Assembly (NCBI GenBank): GCA_947626405.1
Contig: CANQSE010000119.1
Span: 1 to 6,422 of the forward strand
Length of the DNA stretch: 6,422 nucleotides
From: an uncultured Acetatifactor sp.
GTDB lineage: Bacteria > Bacillota > Clostridia > Lachnospirales > Lachnospiraceae
Reading direction: 5' to 3'
Translations under genes and position numbers: made by a program
In this document: piece after piece, positions 1-6,422 of the stretch
How the letters are laid out: each line of letters opens with the position of its first letter
How positions within the stretch are numbered: position 1 is the stretch's first letter
The notes under the pieces: model-generated
What the model saw: only the letters and a program-made list of their open reading frames with translations
What the model was told of the DNA's origin: nothing
The model's database searches: none

Positions 1-20
1 AAGGCGGGGAAGTAAAGCTT

Positions 21-719
21 ATGAGGATATGCGGTTTTCAGAAAACAACCCTGCTGGATTATCCGGAACATGTGGCTGCCACGATTTTTGTGGGGGGATG
101 TAATTTCCGGTGTCCCTTTTGCCACAACGGACAGCTTGTCTTAACGCCCGACGACCAGCCCGAGGTGCCGTGTGACGAGATATTGTCATTTCTTAAAAAG
201 CGCAGAGGGATCCTTGACGGAGTGTGCATTACCGGAGGCGAGCCTACCCTGCAGGAAGGGCTGGCGGATTTTATACGCAGAGTGAAGGAACTTGAATATC
301 TTGTAAAGCTTGATACTAACGGATATCGGCCGAATGTCCTGGAGGAACTGCTGGGCGAGAGACTTATAGATTATGTCGCGATGGACATTAAAGCCTCGCC
401 GGAAGGATACGCGGCGGCTGCGGGATTACAGCATATAGATATGGAAAGAGTGAAAGAAAGCATCCGCATACTTCTCTCCTGCGGCGTGCCGTATGAATTT
501 CGCACAACGGTGGTAAAGGGGATTCACCGTCCTGAGGATTTTGAGGAGATAGGAAAGCTGATAAAGGGTGCAGGAGCATATTATCTCCAGGGGTTCAGGG
601 AGAGCGAGAGTATGATCGGAAGCGGGTATCAGGCTTTTTCCCGTGAGGAGATGGAGAGCATGGCCGCCCTGGCCGGAAAATATGTGGAAAAAGTGAATAT
701 TCGGGGTGTAGACGGCTGA
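21..719 (+). CDS. nrdG: Anaerobic ribonucleoside-triphosphate reductase activating protein (radical SAM, NrdG2 type)
   Basis: Cytoplasmic radical-SAM enzyme, 232 residues. By family knowledge it uses a [4Fe-4S] cluster and S-adenosylmethionine to place the glycyl radical on anaerobic reductase NrdD, supplying dNTPs without oxygen. Visible motifs: the cluster motif CNFRCPFC (C27, C31, C34), preceded by the family-typical N-terminus with LLDYP at residues 11-15; the SAM-binding TGGEP at 71-75; LDTNG at 97-101; MDIKA at 121-125; EFRTTVV at 159-165; and YYLQGF at 187-192. The length fits the NrdG2 subfamily, which is longer than classical E. coli NrdG. The ATG at 21 is chosen because GGGGAAG lies 8 nt upstream and the protein then starts just where relatives do. 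The frame stays open to the left edge, but no alternative start is visible. In another frame a TAA at 13-15 could end an upstream gene, perhaps nrdD; this cannot be verified here. A glycyl-radical activase for another enzyme is the main alternative. Confidence 0.88.
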   Translation: MRICGFQKTTLLDYPEHVAATIFVGGCNFRCPFCHNGQLVLTPDDQPEVPCDEILSFLKKRRGILDGVCITGGEPTLQEGLADFIRRVKELEYLVKLDTNGYRPNVLEELLGERLIDYVAMDIKASPEGYAAAAGLQHIDMERVKESIRILLSCGVPYEFRTTVVKGIHRPEDFEEIGKLIKGAGAYYLQGFRESESMIGSGYQAFSREEMESMAALAGKYVEKVNIRGVDG

Positions 720-758
720 TTGCGGGCAGGATGTCCGCTTTAATCAGCCGTCTTATTT
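711..758 (+). terminator. Rho-independent terminator overlapping the nrdG stop codon
   Basis: Perfect 11-bp inverted repeat, GACGGCTGATT (711-721) against AATCAGCCGTC (742-752). It is extended inward by a second 6-bp stem, GCGGGC (722-727) with GTCCGC (733-738), which includes one G-T wobble. A TTT bulge lies at 739-741 and the loop is AGGAT. A T-rich tail, TTATTT, follows. The stop codon of the activase gene (717-719) is inside the 5' arm. The T-rich tail is only on the plus-strand exit side, so it should mainly stop rightward transcription before the convergent phosphorylase gene. Leftward readthrough from that gene would meet the same stem but no U-tract. Confidence 0.8.
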
Positions 759-786
759 ATGAGCAAAAGCTTATCTTAATGTCAGC

Positions 787-3222
787 TTACCCCATAGTCA
801 CCGTCACTTCATAAGATGTGCGCCCCTTCTCGTAAGGGATTATGTTTCCCTCAACAGGCGTGCCGTTTACCGTCATTGACGCCACTCCCTTCTGCACGTT
901 TTCGGGATTCTTCACATGAATATGGTAGGTGCCCTCGCGGAATTTTCTTGTAACGGTAAAGTCACCGAAATTCTCCGGAACGCATGGATCCACGGACAGT
1001 CCCCTGTGTGTGGGATAAACGCCGAGAATGTATTGGGAAATATTGACAAAGGTCCATGCCGCAGTACCCGTGAGCCAACTGTTTTTGGCTTCGCCGTGGT
1101 ACTTGGCGTCGCGTCCCGCAACCATCTGTGAATACACATAGGGTTCGGTGCGGTGGATTTCGCTGATATCCTCTATATAGGCGGGACAGGTTTTTCTGTA
1201 AATCTCAAAAGCCCTTTCTCCTCTGCCGAGAACAGTCTCCGCAATGGATACCCAGGGATTGTTGTGGCAGAAGATTCCGGCGTTTTCTTTATACCCGGGA
1301 GGATATGAGGAAACCTCGCCCAGCTCGAGATGATACTCGGTGTAAGCGGGCTGAAGAATCATTACGCCGTATTTCGTGTCCAGCTTTTCCTTCACTGAAT
1401 CCAGTGCGCGCTCTGCAAGCCCTTCCTTTACGCCGACGCCAGCCAGGACGCAGAAGCCCTGGGGTTCAATATAAATCTGCCCCTCCTTACATTCGTGGGA
1501 GCCCACCTTGCCGCCGTAAGCATCGTAAGCTCTCAAAAACCATTCGCCGTCCCAGCCGTGGGCAAGTATGGCGTCGTACATGGAGGCGGTTTCCTTTCTG
1601 GCTCTTTCGGCCTCGGCCATATCGCCCGTCAGTTCGCAGAGCTGTGCATACTCCTCGCCGTATTTGACAAACATTCCCGCGATAAATACTGATTCCGCAA
1701 CGGGCCCTTCGCTTGGACCGAAGGTCTGGAAGGACTCTCCGGGGTGCGCTGAAAAGCAGTTCAGATTGAGACAGTCGTTCCAGTCGGCCCTGCCGATTAA
1801 AGGCAGCCCGTGGGGACCCTTGTGGTTTACCGTATAGTCAAAAGAACGTTTAAGGTGATCCATAAGAGGTGTGGCCACACTCATATCGTTGTCAAAGGGA
1901 ACAATTTCAGTCAGTATGGAAGTATCTCCGGTTTCCCTCACATAAGCGCCTGCTCCGGCAATCAGCCACAGAGGGTCGTCGTTGAATCCGCTTCCGATAT
2001 CTGAGTTACCCTTTTTTGTAAGGGGCTGATACTGATGGTAGGCGCTGCCGTCCTGAAACTGAGTGGAAGCGATGTCTATTATGCGCTCCCGCGCCTTTTC
2101 GGGAATAAGGTGGACGAATCCAAGAAGATCCTGACAGGAATCTCTAAAGCCCATCCCTCTCCCTATGCCTGATTCGTAGTAGGACGCGGATCTTGACATG
2201 TTAAATGTCACCATGCACTGATACTGGTTCCATGTGTTGACCATGCGGTTGACTTTTTCGTCTCCGGAAGAAACGGTATATCTTGACAAAAGCTCCTTCC
2301 AGTAATCCTTAAGCTCGGCAAAAGCCTCGTCTACAGCCGCCTCTGTTTTATATTTTTCAAGCATTTTATGGGCGCGGGTCTTGTTGATGACGCCGTGTGA
2401 CTCCCATTTTTCGTTCTCCGGATTTTCTATGTACCCAAGGACGAACACATAGGTCTTGCTCTCGCCCGGGTTTAAAGTCAGATCAAGCTGGTGCGAGGCG
2501 ATAGGGGACCAGCCGCTTGCCATGGAGTTTGTGCAGGCGCCGTTTTCAACGGCCAGCGGTCTGTCCGCCCCTCTGTAGGCTCCGAGAAATTCATCCCGTA
2601 TCGTGTCAAAGCCGGAGACGGGGGCGTTTACGGAATAGAGTGCATAGTGGTTCCTGCGCTCCCTGTACTCTGTCTTATGGTATATGGTGGAGCCCTCCAC
2701 CTCGACCTCTCCGGTGCTCAGGTTCCGCTGAAAGTTTTTCATGTCGTCGTCCGCGTTCCAGAGACACCACTCAACGTAAGAAAACACGGAGAGCTTTTTG
2801 ACGCTGTCGGAACGGTTTGTAATGCTCAGGCGCGAAAGCTCGCAGGAATCGTTCATGGGGACAAAGGTTAAAAGATCGGCTTCAACCTGGTTTTTTGAAG
2901 AAACAAAACGGCTGTAGCCTATCCCGTGACGGCACTCATAGCTGTCCAGATCGGTTTTTACCGGCTGCCAGCCCGGATTCCACACAATATCCCCGTCTTT
3001 TATGTAAAAATATTTGCCGTTGCCGTCTGCGGGCACGTCGTTGTAACGGTACCTCGTCATGCGCAGCAGCTTTGCGTCCTTATAGAATGTATAGCCGCCG
3101 CAGGTGTTGGAGATCAGGGTGTAAAAACCGTTGCAGCCAAGGTAGTTGATCCATGGCAGCGGGGTTTTTGGAGTTGTAATGACGTACTCTTGCCTTGCAT
3201 CATCAAAATGACCAAATTTCAT
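787..3222 (-). CDS. Cellobiose phosphorylase (GH94)
   Basis: Cytoplasmic inverting phosphorylase, 811 residues, the length usual for clostridial cellobiose phosphorylases. By family knowledge it converts cellobiose and phosphate to alpha-glucose 1-phosphate and glucose, saving an ATP over hydrolysis. Expected order: N-terminal beta-sandwich (about 1-290), helical linker, (alpha/alpha)6 catalytic barrel (about 320-730), and a C-terminal beta-jelly-roll segment. The N-terminus ([20 protein letters not shown], residues 2-21) is typical of this enzyme. Catalytic-barrel motifs: [11 protein letters not shown] at 358-368; YHQYQPL at 395-401; [10 protein letters not shown] at 477-486, with D483 the expected general acid; [11 protein letters not shown] at 641-651; HNNPW at 653-657; and the phosphate-loop motif WLTGTAAW at 716-723. 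There is no signal peptide. The ATG at 3222 has AAGGAG 6 nt upstream; the stop is TAA. It is divergent from the GH31 gene across a shared control region. Cellodextrin phosphorylases are longer, and diacetylchitobiose or laminaribiose phosphorylase fits less well by motif, so cellobiose is the best call. Confidence 0.93.
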   Translation of the reverse strand: MKFGHFDDARQEYVITTPKTPLPWINYLGCNGFYTLISNTCGGYTFYKDAKLLRMTRYRYNDVPADGNGKYFYIKDGDIVWNPGWQPVKTDLDSYECRHGIGYSRFVSSKNQVEADLLTFVPMNDSCELSRLSITNRSDSVKKLSVFSYVEWCLWNADDDMKNFQRNLSTGEVEVEGSTIYHKTEYRERRNHYALYSVNAPVSGFDTIRDEFLGAYRGADRPLAVENGACTNSMASGWSPIASHQLDLTLNPGESKTYVFVLGYIENPENEKWESHGVINKTRAHKMLEKYKTEAAVDEAFAELKDYWKELLSRYTVSSGDEKVNRMVNTWNQYQCMVTFNMSRSASYYESGIGRGMGFRDSCQDLLGFVHLIPEKARERIIDIASTQFQDGSAYHQYQPLTKKGNSDIGSGFNDDPLWLIAGAGAYVRETGDTSILTEIVPFDNDMSVATPLMDHLKRSFDYTVNHKGPHGLPLIGRADWNDCLNLNCFSAHPGESFQTFGPSEGPVAESVFIAGMFVKYGEEYAQLCELTGDMAEAERARKETASMYDAILAHGWDGEWFLRAYDAYGGKVGSHECKEGQIYIEPQGFCVLAGVGVKEGLAERALDSVKEKLDTKYGVMILQPAYTEYHLELGEVSSYPPGYKENAGIFCHNNPWVSIAETVLGRGERAFEIYRKTCPAYIEDISEIHRTEPYVYSQMVAGRDAKYHGEAKNSWLTGTAAWTFVNISQYILGVYPTHRGLSVDPCVPENFGDFTVTRKFREGTYHIHVKNPENVQKGVASMTVNGTPVEGNIIPYEKGRTSYEVTVTMG

Positions 3223-3281
3223 AGCGCTCTCCTTATTTTTTATTATTTTTTGTCGGCAGAAAGAATAGAACCTCTAAAAAA

Positions 3282-3310
3282 ATTATATATAAGTCGCGCT
3301 GAAATTGCAA
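3282..3310 (-). promoter_or_regulatory. Sigma-A type promoter of the cellobiose phosphorylase gene
   Basis: Read on the minus strand, the -35 is TTGCAA (3310-3305), the spacer is 17 bp and the -10 is a perfect TATAAT (3287-3282). Transcription should start near 3275, giving a leader of about 50 nt before the ATG at 3222. A run of seven T follows directly after the -10, in the region of the expected start. No hairpin or known riboswitch pattern is seen in the leader. Confidence 0.72.
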
Positions 3311-3325
3311 CAGAATAAAAGCTGT

Positions 3326-3344
3326 AATATGGGACTCCAGTATT
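3326..3344. promoter_or_regulatory. Candidate operator: 19-bp imperfect dyad between the divergent promoters
   Basis: The sequence has the symmetric form AATAnnGGAcTCCnnTATT, with 7 of 9 pairs matching around a central C at 3335. It sits in the 32-bp gap between the two -35 boxes and runs 2 bp into the rightward -35. That position and symmetry suit a dimeric regulator controlling both genes. No regulator gene is visible in the window and the motif matches no operator I can name. A dyad of this quality can also arise by chance. Confidence 0.35.
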
Positions 3345-3371
3345 GACACAAAAAGTGGCGATTGGTACACT
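3343..3371 (+). promoter_or_regulatory. Sigma-A type promoter of the GH31 gene (extended -10)
   Basis: Perfect -35 TTGACA (3343-3348), 17-bp spacer, and -10 TACACT (3366-3371) preceded by TG at 3363-3364, which makes an extended -10. The start should lie near 3378, leaving a leader of about 40 nt. The ribosome binding region GGGAGAGGG (3407-3415) lies just before the ATG at 3419. The -10 is inside the first copy of a direct repeat, so access to it may be controlled. Confidence 0.7.
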
Positions 3372-3389
3372 TGCATTAAGGTACTCTTG
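3364..3389 (+). repeat. Tandem direct repeat GGTAC(A/T)CTTG over the GH31 promoter start region
   Basis: Copy one is GGTACACTTG (3364-3373) and copy two is GGTACTCTTG (3380-3389). They match at 9 of 10 bases with a 16-bp period, about one and a half helical turns. Copy one contains the -10 and copy two lies just after the expected start site. The layout would suit a regulator that binds direct repeats and blocks the rightward promoter. A duplicated -10-like element with no regulatory role is the alternative. Confidence 0.4.
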
Positions 3390-3418
3390 TCTTTTAAAAA
3401 CCTGAAGGGAGAGGGAAT

Positions 3419-5446
3419 ATGAGATTTGCCGCGGAAAAAGACGCTTTGATATGTCGTCGTCAGGGCGAGACCATAAGGATTGAAGCCTGGGGAAAGGATT
3501 CCCTTCGTGTCCGCTCCACGATGCAGGGAAAATTTACAGATAACAGGTGGGCATTGACTGAGGATGTAAAGGAGAGGGACGTTAAAGTCTCCATAGAGAA
3601 GGAGGATTGGTGCGGACGCTCCACAGAGACTGCGATTGTAAAAAACGGGCGTATAAAGGCCGTGGTGAATTTTGCGGGGGTAATCTCCTTTTACAGGGAC
3701 GATACGCTTATCCTTCGGGAATATTTCAGGTGCTATGACGGGACGCTGTCCCATGAGAGCAGGTGTCTGAAGATTGTGGGAAGGGAATGGAAGGGCATTA
3801 TCGGAGGAAGCGAGTATTCCCTCAGCGTAAAATTTGAGAGCAGAGACGGTGAAAAGCTGTTTGGAATGGGTCAATATCAGCAGCCCTACCTTGACCTTAA
3901 GGGCTGTACTCTCGAGCTTGCCCAGCGAAATTCCCAGATATCGGTGCCGTTTGCGGTGTCCTCGCTTGGGTACGGTTTTTTGTGGAACAATCCTGCGGTC
4001 GGACAGGTGACCTTCGGTAAAAATTACACGGAGTGGAAGGCGCGTTCCACAAAGGAGATGGATTACTGGATCACGGCGGGGGACACGCCCAGGCAGATTC
4101 TTGAAAATTATACGGATGCCACGGGTCATGCAGGTATGTTTCCCGAGGATCTCATGGGACTGTGGCAATGTAAGCTTCGTTACAGAACCCAGGAGGAAGT
4201 GCTTTCCGTGGCAAGGCAGTATCACAGGGAGGGAATAAAGATCGATCAAATCGTCATTGACTTTTTTCACTGGACAAGGCAGGGCGACTGGAAGTTTGAT
4301 CCTGTGTACTGGCCGGATCCTAAGGCAATGACAGAAGAACTGCATTCCATGGGGATAAAGGTCATGGTTTCCGTCTGGCCCTCCGTGGACAGAAAGAGCG
4401 AAAACTTTTACCCCATGATGGAGAGAGGACTGCTTATTAAGACAGAGCGCGGAGCCGCCCAGACCTACGACTACCAGGGCGACTGCGTGGAGATAGACCC
4501 TTTTAATCCCGAGACAGGCGAATATGTATGGGAGGTGTGCCGGAAAAATTATCTTGATTACGGCATCGACGCTTTCTGGCTGGACAATGCGGAACCTGAT
4601 TACGGAGTCTATGATTTTGAAAATTACCGATATTTTCAGGGGCCGGCGCTGGAGCTTAGCAATATGTATCCTCAGATGTACAGCCGCATTTTTTATGACG
4701 AGATGAGCAGACTGGGGAAGGGGCCTGTGGTAAACCTTCTGCGCTGCGCCTGGGCGGGCTCACAGAAGTATGGGAACGTGGTCTGGTCAGGCGATGTGCC
4801 GAGCACATTTGAAGCTCTGGCCGATCAGCTTCAATGCGGGCTTAATATGGGACTTGCCGGAATCCCATGGTGGACAACGGATGTGGGAGGCTTTATGACG
4901 GACGACGTTAAGGATCCGGTATTTTTACAGCTTCTTATCAGGTGGTTCCAGTTTGCCGTCTATTCCGCGGTGCTCAGGCTGCACGGCGACAGGGGACCGT
5001 ATGACATACCTTTGCTGGACGACAGAGACTGGGGCGGCGGCTATATGCACACGGGGCAGCCCAATGAGCTGTGGAGCTATGGCCGGGAAAATTACGCCAT
5101 TATGAAAAAATACCTCGAAATACGCCTTTCCATGCACGATTATATCAAAGGGCTTTACGAGGAAGCACACATTAACGGCTCGCCTCTGATACGTACTATG
5201 TTTTATGAATTTCCCGAGGACAAAAAATGCTGGGAGCTTCAGGATCAGTATATGTTTGGAGACAGGTATCTTGTGGCGCCGATTCTTCATCAGGATCAGT
5301 TTGAGAGAAGCGTATATCTTCCCGCCGGACGCTGGATGCTGACTTCGACGCAGGAGATCACGCAGGGCCCCGCCACAGTGAATGTGGCCGCTCCCTTGGA
5401 TTATATGCCTGTATTTGAAAAATGCGGGGATGTTGACACGAAATAA
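3419..5446 (+). CDS. GH31 family alpha-glycosidase (alpha-xylosidase or alpha-glucosidase)
   Basis: Retaining glycosidase of 675 residues without signal peptide or membrane segment, so cytoplasmic and acting on imported oligosaccharides. Inferred layout: N-terminal beta-sandwich (about 1-235), (beta/alpha)8 barrel (about 236-575), and one C-terminal beta domain. The second, distal C-terminal domain of longer relatives such as the 772-residue E. coli YicI seems absent. Barrel motifs: IDFFHW at 280-285; WPDPKAM at 298-304, followed by MVSVWPSVD at 316-324; FWLDNAEPD at 386-394, with D389 the predicted nucleophile; VVWSGD at 454-459, with D459 the predicted acid/base; WWTTDVGGF at 484-492; and LRLHGDRGP at 519-527. 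The WLDNAEP nucleophile context differs from the WxDMNE type of classical alpha-glucosidases and resembles alpha-xylosidase-like members as I recall them. Family assignment is firm, the substrate is not. The ATG at 3419 follows GGGAGAGGG. The gene is divergent from cellobiose phosphorylase; both may serve one oligosaccharide pathway. Confidence 0.88.
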   Translation: MRFAAEKDALICRRQGETIRIEAWGKDSLRVRSTMQGKFTDNRWALTEDVKERDVKVSIEKEDWCGRSTETAIVKNGRIKAVVNFAGVISFYRDDTLILREYFRCYDGTLSHESRCLKIVGREWKGIIGGSEYSLSVKFESRDGEKLFGMGQYQQPYLDLKGCTLELAQRNSQISVPFAVSSLGYGFLWNNPAVGQVTFGKNYTEWKARSTKEMDYWITAGDTPRQILENYTDATGHAGMFPEDLMGLWQCKLRYRTQEEVLSVARQYHREGIKIDQIVIDFFHWTRQGDWKFDPVYWPDPKAMTEELHSMGIKVMVSVWPSVDRKSENFYPMMERGLLIKTERGAAQTYDYQGDCVEIDPFNPETGEYVWEVCRKNYLDYGIDAFWLDNAEPDYGVYDFENYRYFQGPALELSNMYPQMYSRIFYDEMSRLGKGPVVNLLRCAWAGSQKYGNVVWSGDVPSTFEALADQLQCGLNMGLAGIPWWTTDVGGFMTDDVKDPVFLQLLIRWFQFAVYSAVLRLHGDRGPYDIPLLDDRDWGGGYMHTGQPNELWSYGRENYAIMKKYLEIRLSMHDYIKGLYEEAHINGSPLIRTMFYEFPEDKKCWELQDQYMFGDRYLVAPILHQDQFERSVYLPAGRWMLTSTQEITQGPATVNVAAPLDYMPVFEKCGDVDTK

Positions 5447-5461
5447 AAGACGCGATAACAT
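5433..5461 (+). promoter_or_regulatory. Probable promoter of the metallophosphoesterase gene, inside the GH31 3' end
   Basis: Perfect -35 TTGACA (5433-5438), 17-bp spacer, and -10 TAACAT (5456-5461, 4 of 6 to consensus). The -35 lies in the last codons of the GH31 gene. Transcription would start near 5468, about 50 nt ahead of the ATG at 5520. No convincing terminator is seen in the 73-bp gap, so readthrough from the GH31 gene may also contribute. An AT-rich imperfect hairpin, ACATATA-GTTA-TATA(c)TGT (5458-5476), overlaps the -10 and start site. Confidence 0.4.
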
Positions 5462-5519
5462 ATAGTTATATACTGTAAATTGCCACGGGCGTATTGGTGC
5501 GCGTTTTGGGAGATTTGAT

Positions 5520-6422
5520 ATGGCATGGATGTTTTTAACGACAGCATTGTCAGCTTGTGCGCTGGGGTGCATAATATATCTGATAAGCCGGTTTCACAGA
5601 TTCGGTTTTATCCGCAAAGCAGGTGAAAGAAACAGACTGGCGGGCTGGCTCCTTGCCGCTTTGCCGGTGGCGGCTCTGTTTCTTTTTGCCCTGAAAAACC
5701 TTTTTACTATGATTGTGGTGGTGCTCCATCTGGCGGTGTTCTGGATAATTGCGGATCTGGCGGCGTGGATCATAAGAAAATGTCTTAAAAAGCAGCGAAC
5801 AAGGTATGTCGAGGGAGCCGCCGCATTGATTTTCACTTTTTTGTATCTCTCGGCGGGATGGTACAACGATCATCATGTGACGGGAACATTTTATGAACTG
5901 AAACCAGACAAGGAGCTGGGACAGGATGTACTCAGGGTAGCGTTTATTGCGGATTCTCATCTGGGCGTCACGATGGACGGTGAAAAATTTGCCGATGAAA
6001 TGGAAAAACTGGGCCGGGAAAATCCTGATATTGTCATTGTTGCGGGAGATTTTGTGGACGATGATTCCGTGCGCGAGGACATGGAGACGGCGTGCAGGGC
6101 GCTCGGAAGCCTTGAAACCACCTTCGGCGTGTATTTTGTGTTCGGCAACCATGACAGGGGATATTATGGTGAGGGATACCGCGATTTCACGGCTGAGGAT
6201 CTGACTGAGGCGCTCCGCAAAAACGGAGTCTTTGTGCTTGAAGATGAAAGCGTTCTTATAAACGACAGCTTTTATATTATCGGCAGAAAAGACAGGAGTG
6301 ATCCGACTCATGAGTCGATGGACGCCGTTATTGACGGGCTGGATAGTTCCAGATATATGATTGTGGCGGATCACCAGCCAAACGATTTCGAGGGCGAGTC
6401 GGCCGCAGGAGTTGATCTGGTG
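5520..6422 (+). CDS. Membrane-anchored metallophosphoesterase (calcineurin-like, YkuE-type), 3' end outside the window
   Basis: Partial: 301 codons are in frame up to the right edge without a stop. The N-terminal part is hydrophobic, with about four likely membrane segments (residues about 3-22, 41-59, 61-85 and 99-113) and basic stretches between them. The catalytic domain begins near residue 138 and should face whichever side follows the last helix. Dinuclear metal-site motifs are in the family order: DSH (D145, H147), GDFVD (G176, D177, D180), GNHD (209-212) and ADHQP (283-287). The closing GHTH-type motif expected after VDLV lies beyond the edge. Known relatives are phosphohydrolases of uncertain natural substrate, some acting near the membrane or cell wall. 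The ATG at 5520 is favoured because GGGAG (5508-5512) sits 7 nt upstream; the ATG at 5529 is a less likely start. There is no obvious functional tie to the sugar genes. Confidence 0.85.
   Translation, partial: MAWMFLTTALSACALGCIIYLISRFHRFGFIRKAGERNRLAGWLLAALPVAALFLFALKNLFTMIVVVLHLAVFWIIADLAAWIIRKCLKKQRTRYVEGAAALIFTFLYLSAGWYNDHHVTGTFYELKPDKELGQDVLRVAFIADSHLGVTMDGEKFADEMEKLGRENPDIVIVAGDFVDDDSVREDMETACRALGSLETTFGVYFVFGNHDRGYYGEGYRDFTAEDLTEALRKNGVFVLEDESVLINDSFYIIGRKDRSDPTHESMDAVIDGLDSSRYMIVADHQPNDFEGESAAGVDLV

Noticed and set aside
760..790. Separate terminator for the phosphorylase gene (AAGCT/AGCTT inverted repeat on the minus strand)
   Set aside because: Only a 5-bp stem with a 12-nt loop and a very short T-run; too weak to call.
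2491..2871. 126-codon plus-strand frame within the phosphorylase gene
   Set aside because: Shadow of the GH94 coding strand; no ribosome binding site and no protein family resemblance.
3235..3418. Catabolite-repression (cre) site in the divergent region
   Set aside because: CG-centred stretches near 3296 and 3359 were compared with the TGWAANCGNTNWCA pattern and lack the required flanking bases on both sides.
3233..4345. 370-codon open frame on the minus strand across the GH31 promoter region and 5' half
   Set aside because: It lies antisense to a clear GH31 gene with family motifs, its product has no recognisable domain and a composition typical of antisense translation (rich in H, P, L, R), and it has no suitable ribosome binding site.
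5447..5519. Rho-independent terminator after the GH31 gene
   Set aside because: Only an AT-rich imperfect hairpin and scattered GCG/CGC pairs are present, with no stable GC stem followed by a T-run.
4925..5572. 215-codon minus-strand open frame over the GH31 3' end and the following gap
   Set aside because: Antisense to conserved GH31 C-terminal coding sequence, with no recognisable protein features.
5550..6374. 274-codon open frame on the minus strand opposite the metallophosphoesterase
   Set aside because: The opposite strand encodes membrane helices and all expected metal-site motifs in order; the antisense product is rich in H, R and S without a domain pattern.

Overview
The window looks like chromosomal DNA from an anaerobic Gram-positive bacterium of the class Clostridia, most likely a Lachnospiraceae-type gut or rumen species. 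This is an inference from four things: an oxygen-sensitive ribonucleotide reductase activase, a cytoplasmic cellobiose phosphorylase, strong purine-rich ribosome binding sites with textbook sigma-A promoters, and roughly balanced GC with free use of AGA/AGG and ATA codons. No rRNA, tRNA, CRISPR array, insertion sequence or phage gene was seen.

Layout, left to right. (1) 21-719, plus: a radical-SAM activating protein of the anaerobic ribonucleoside-triphosphate reductase (NrdG2 type), ending in a hairpin terminator that overlaps its own stop codon. (2) 787-3222, minus: an 811-residue GH94 enzyme, confidently a cellobiose phosphorylase, convergent with gene 1. (3) 3223-3418: a 196-bp divergent control region. 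It holds a good promoter for each side, a 19-bp dyad between them, and a 10-bp direct repeat over the rightward -10 and start region. (4) 3419-5446, plus: a 675-residue GH31 alpha-glycosidase with both catalytic aspartates and no signal peptide. (5) 5520 to the right edge, plus: the first 301 codons of a membrane-anchored metallophosphoesterase. Its own promoter is probably embedded in the 3' end of the GH31 gene.

The central unit is the divergent GH94/GH31 pair. Both enzymes appear cytoplasmic and would act on imported oligosaccharides. The GH31 would remove an alpha-linked sugar (alpha-xylose or alpha-glucose) and the GH94 would phosphorolyse cellobiose to glucose 1-phosphate and glucose, saving ATP. 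Joint use on xyloglucan-type oligosaccharides is attractive but unproven. No transporter or regulator gene is visible. The flanking activase and phosphoesterase genes are probably unrelated housekeeping functions. I found no convincing new system; the most useful leads are the unassigned operator-like sequences of the divergent region and the substrate of the GH31 enzyme.
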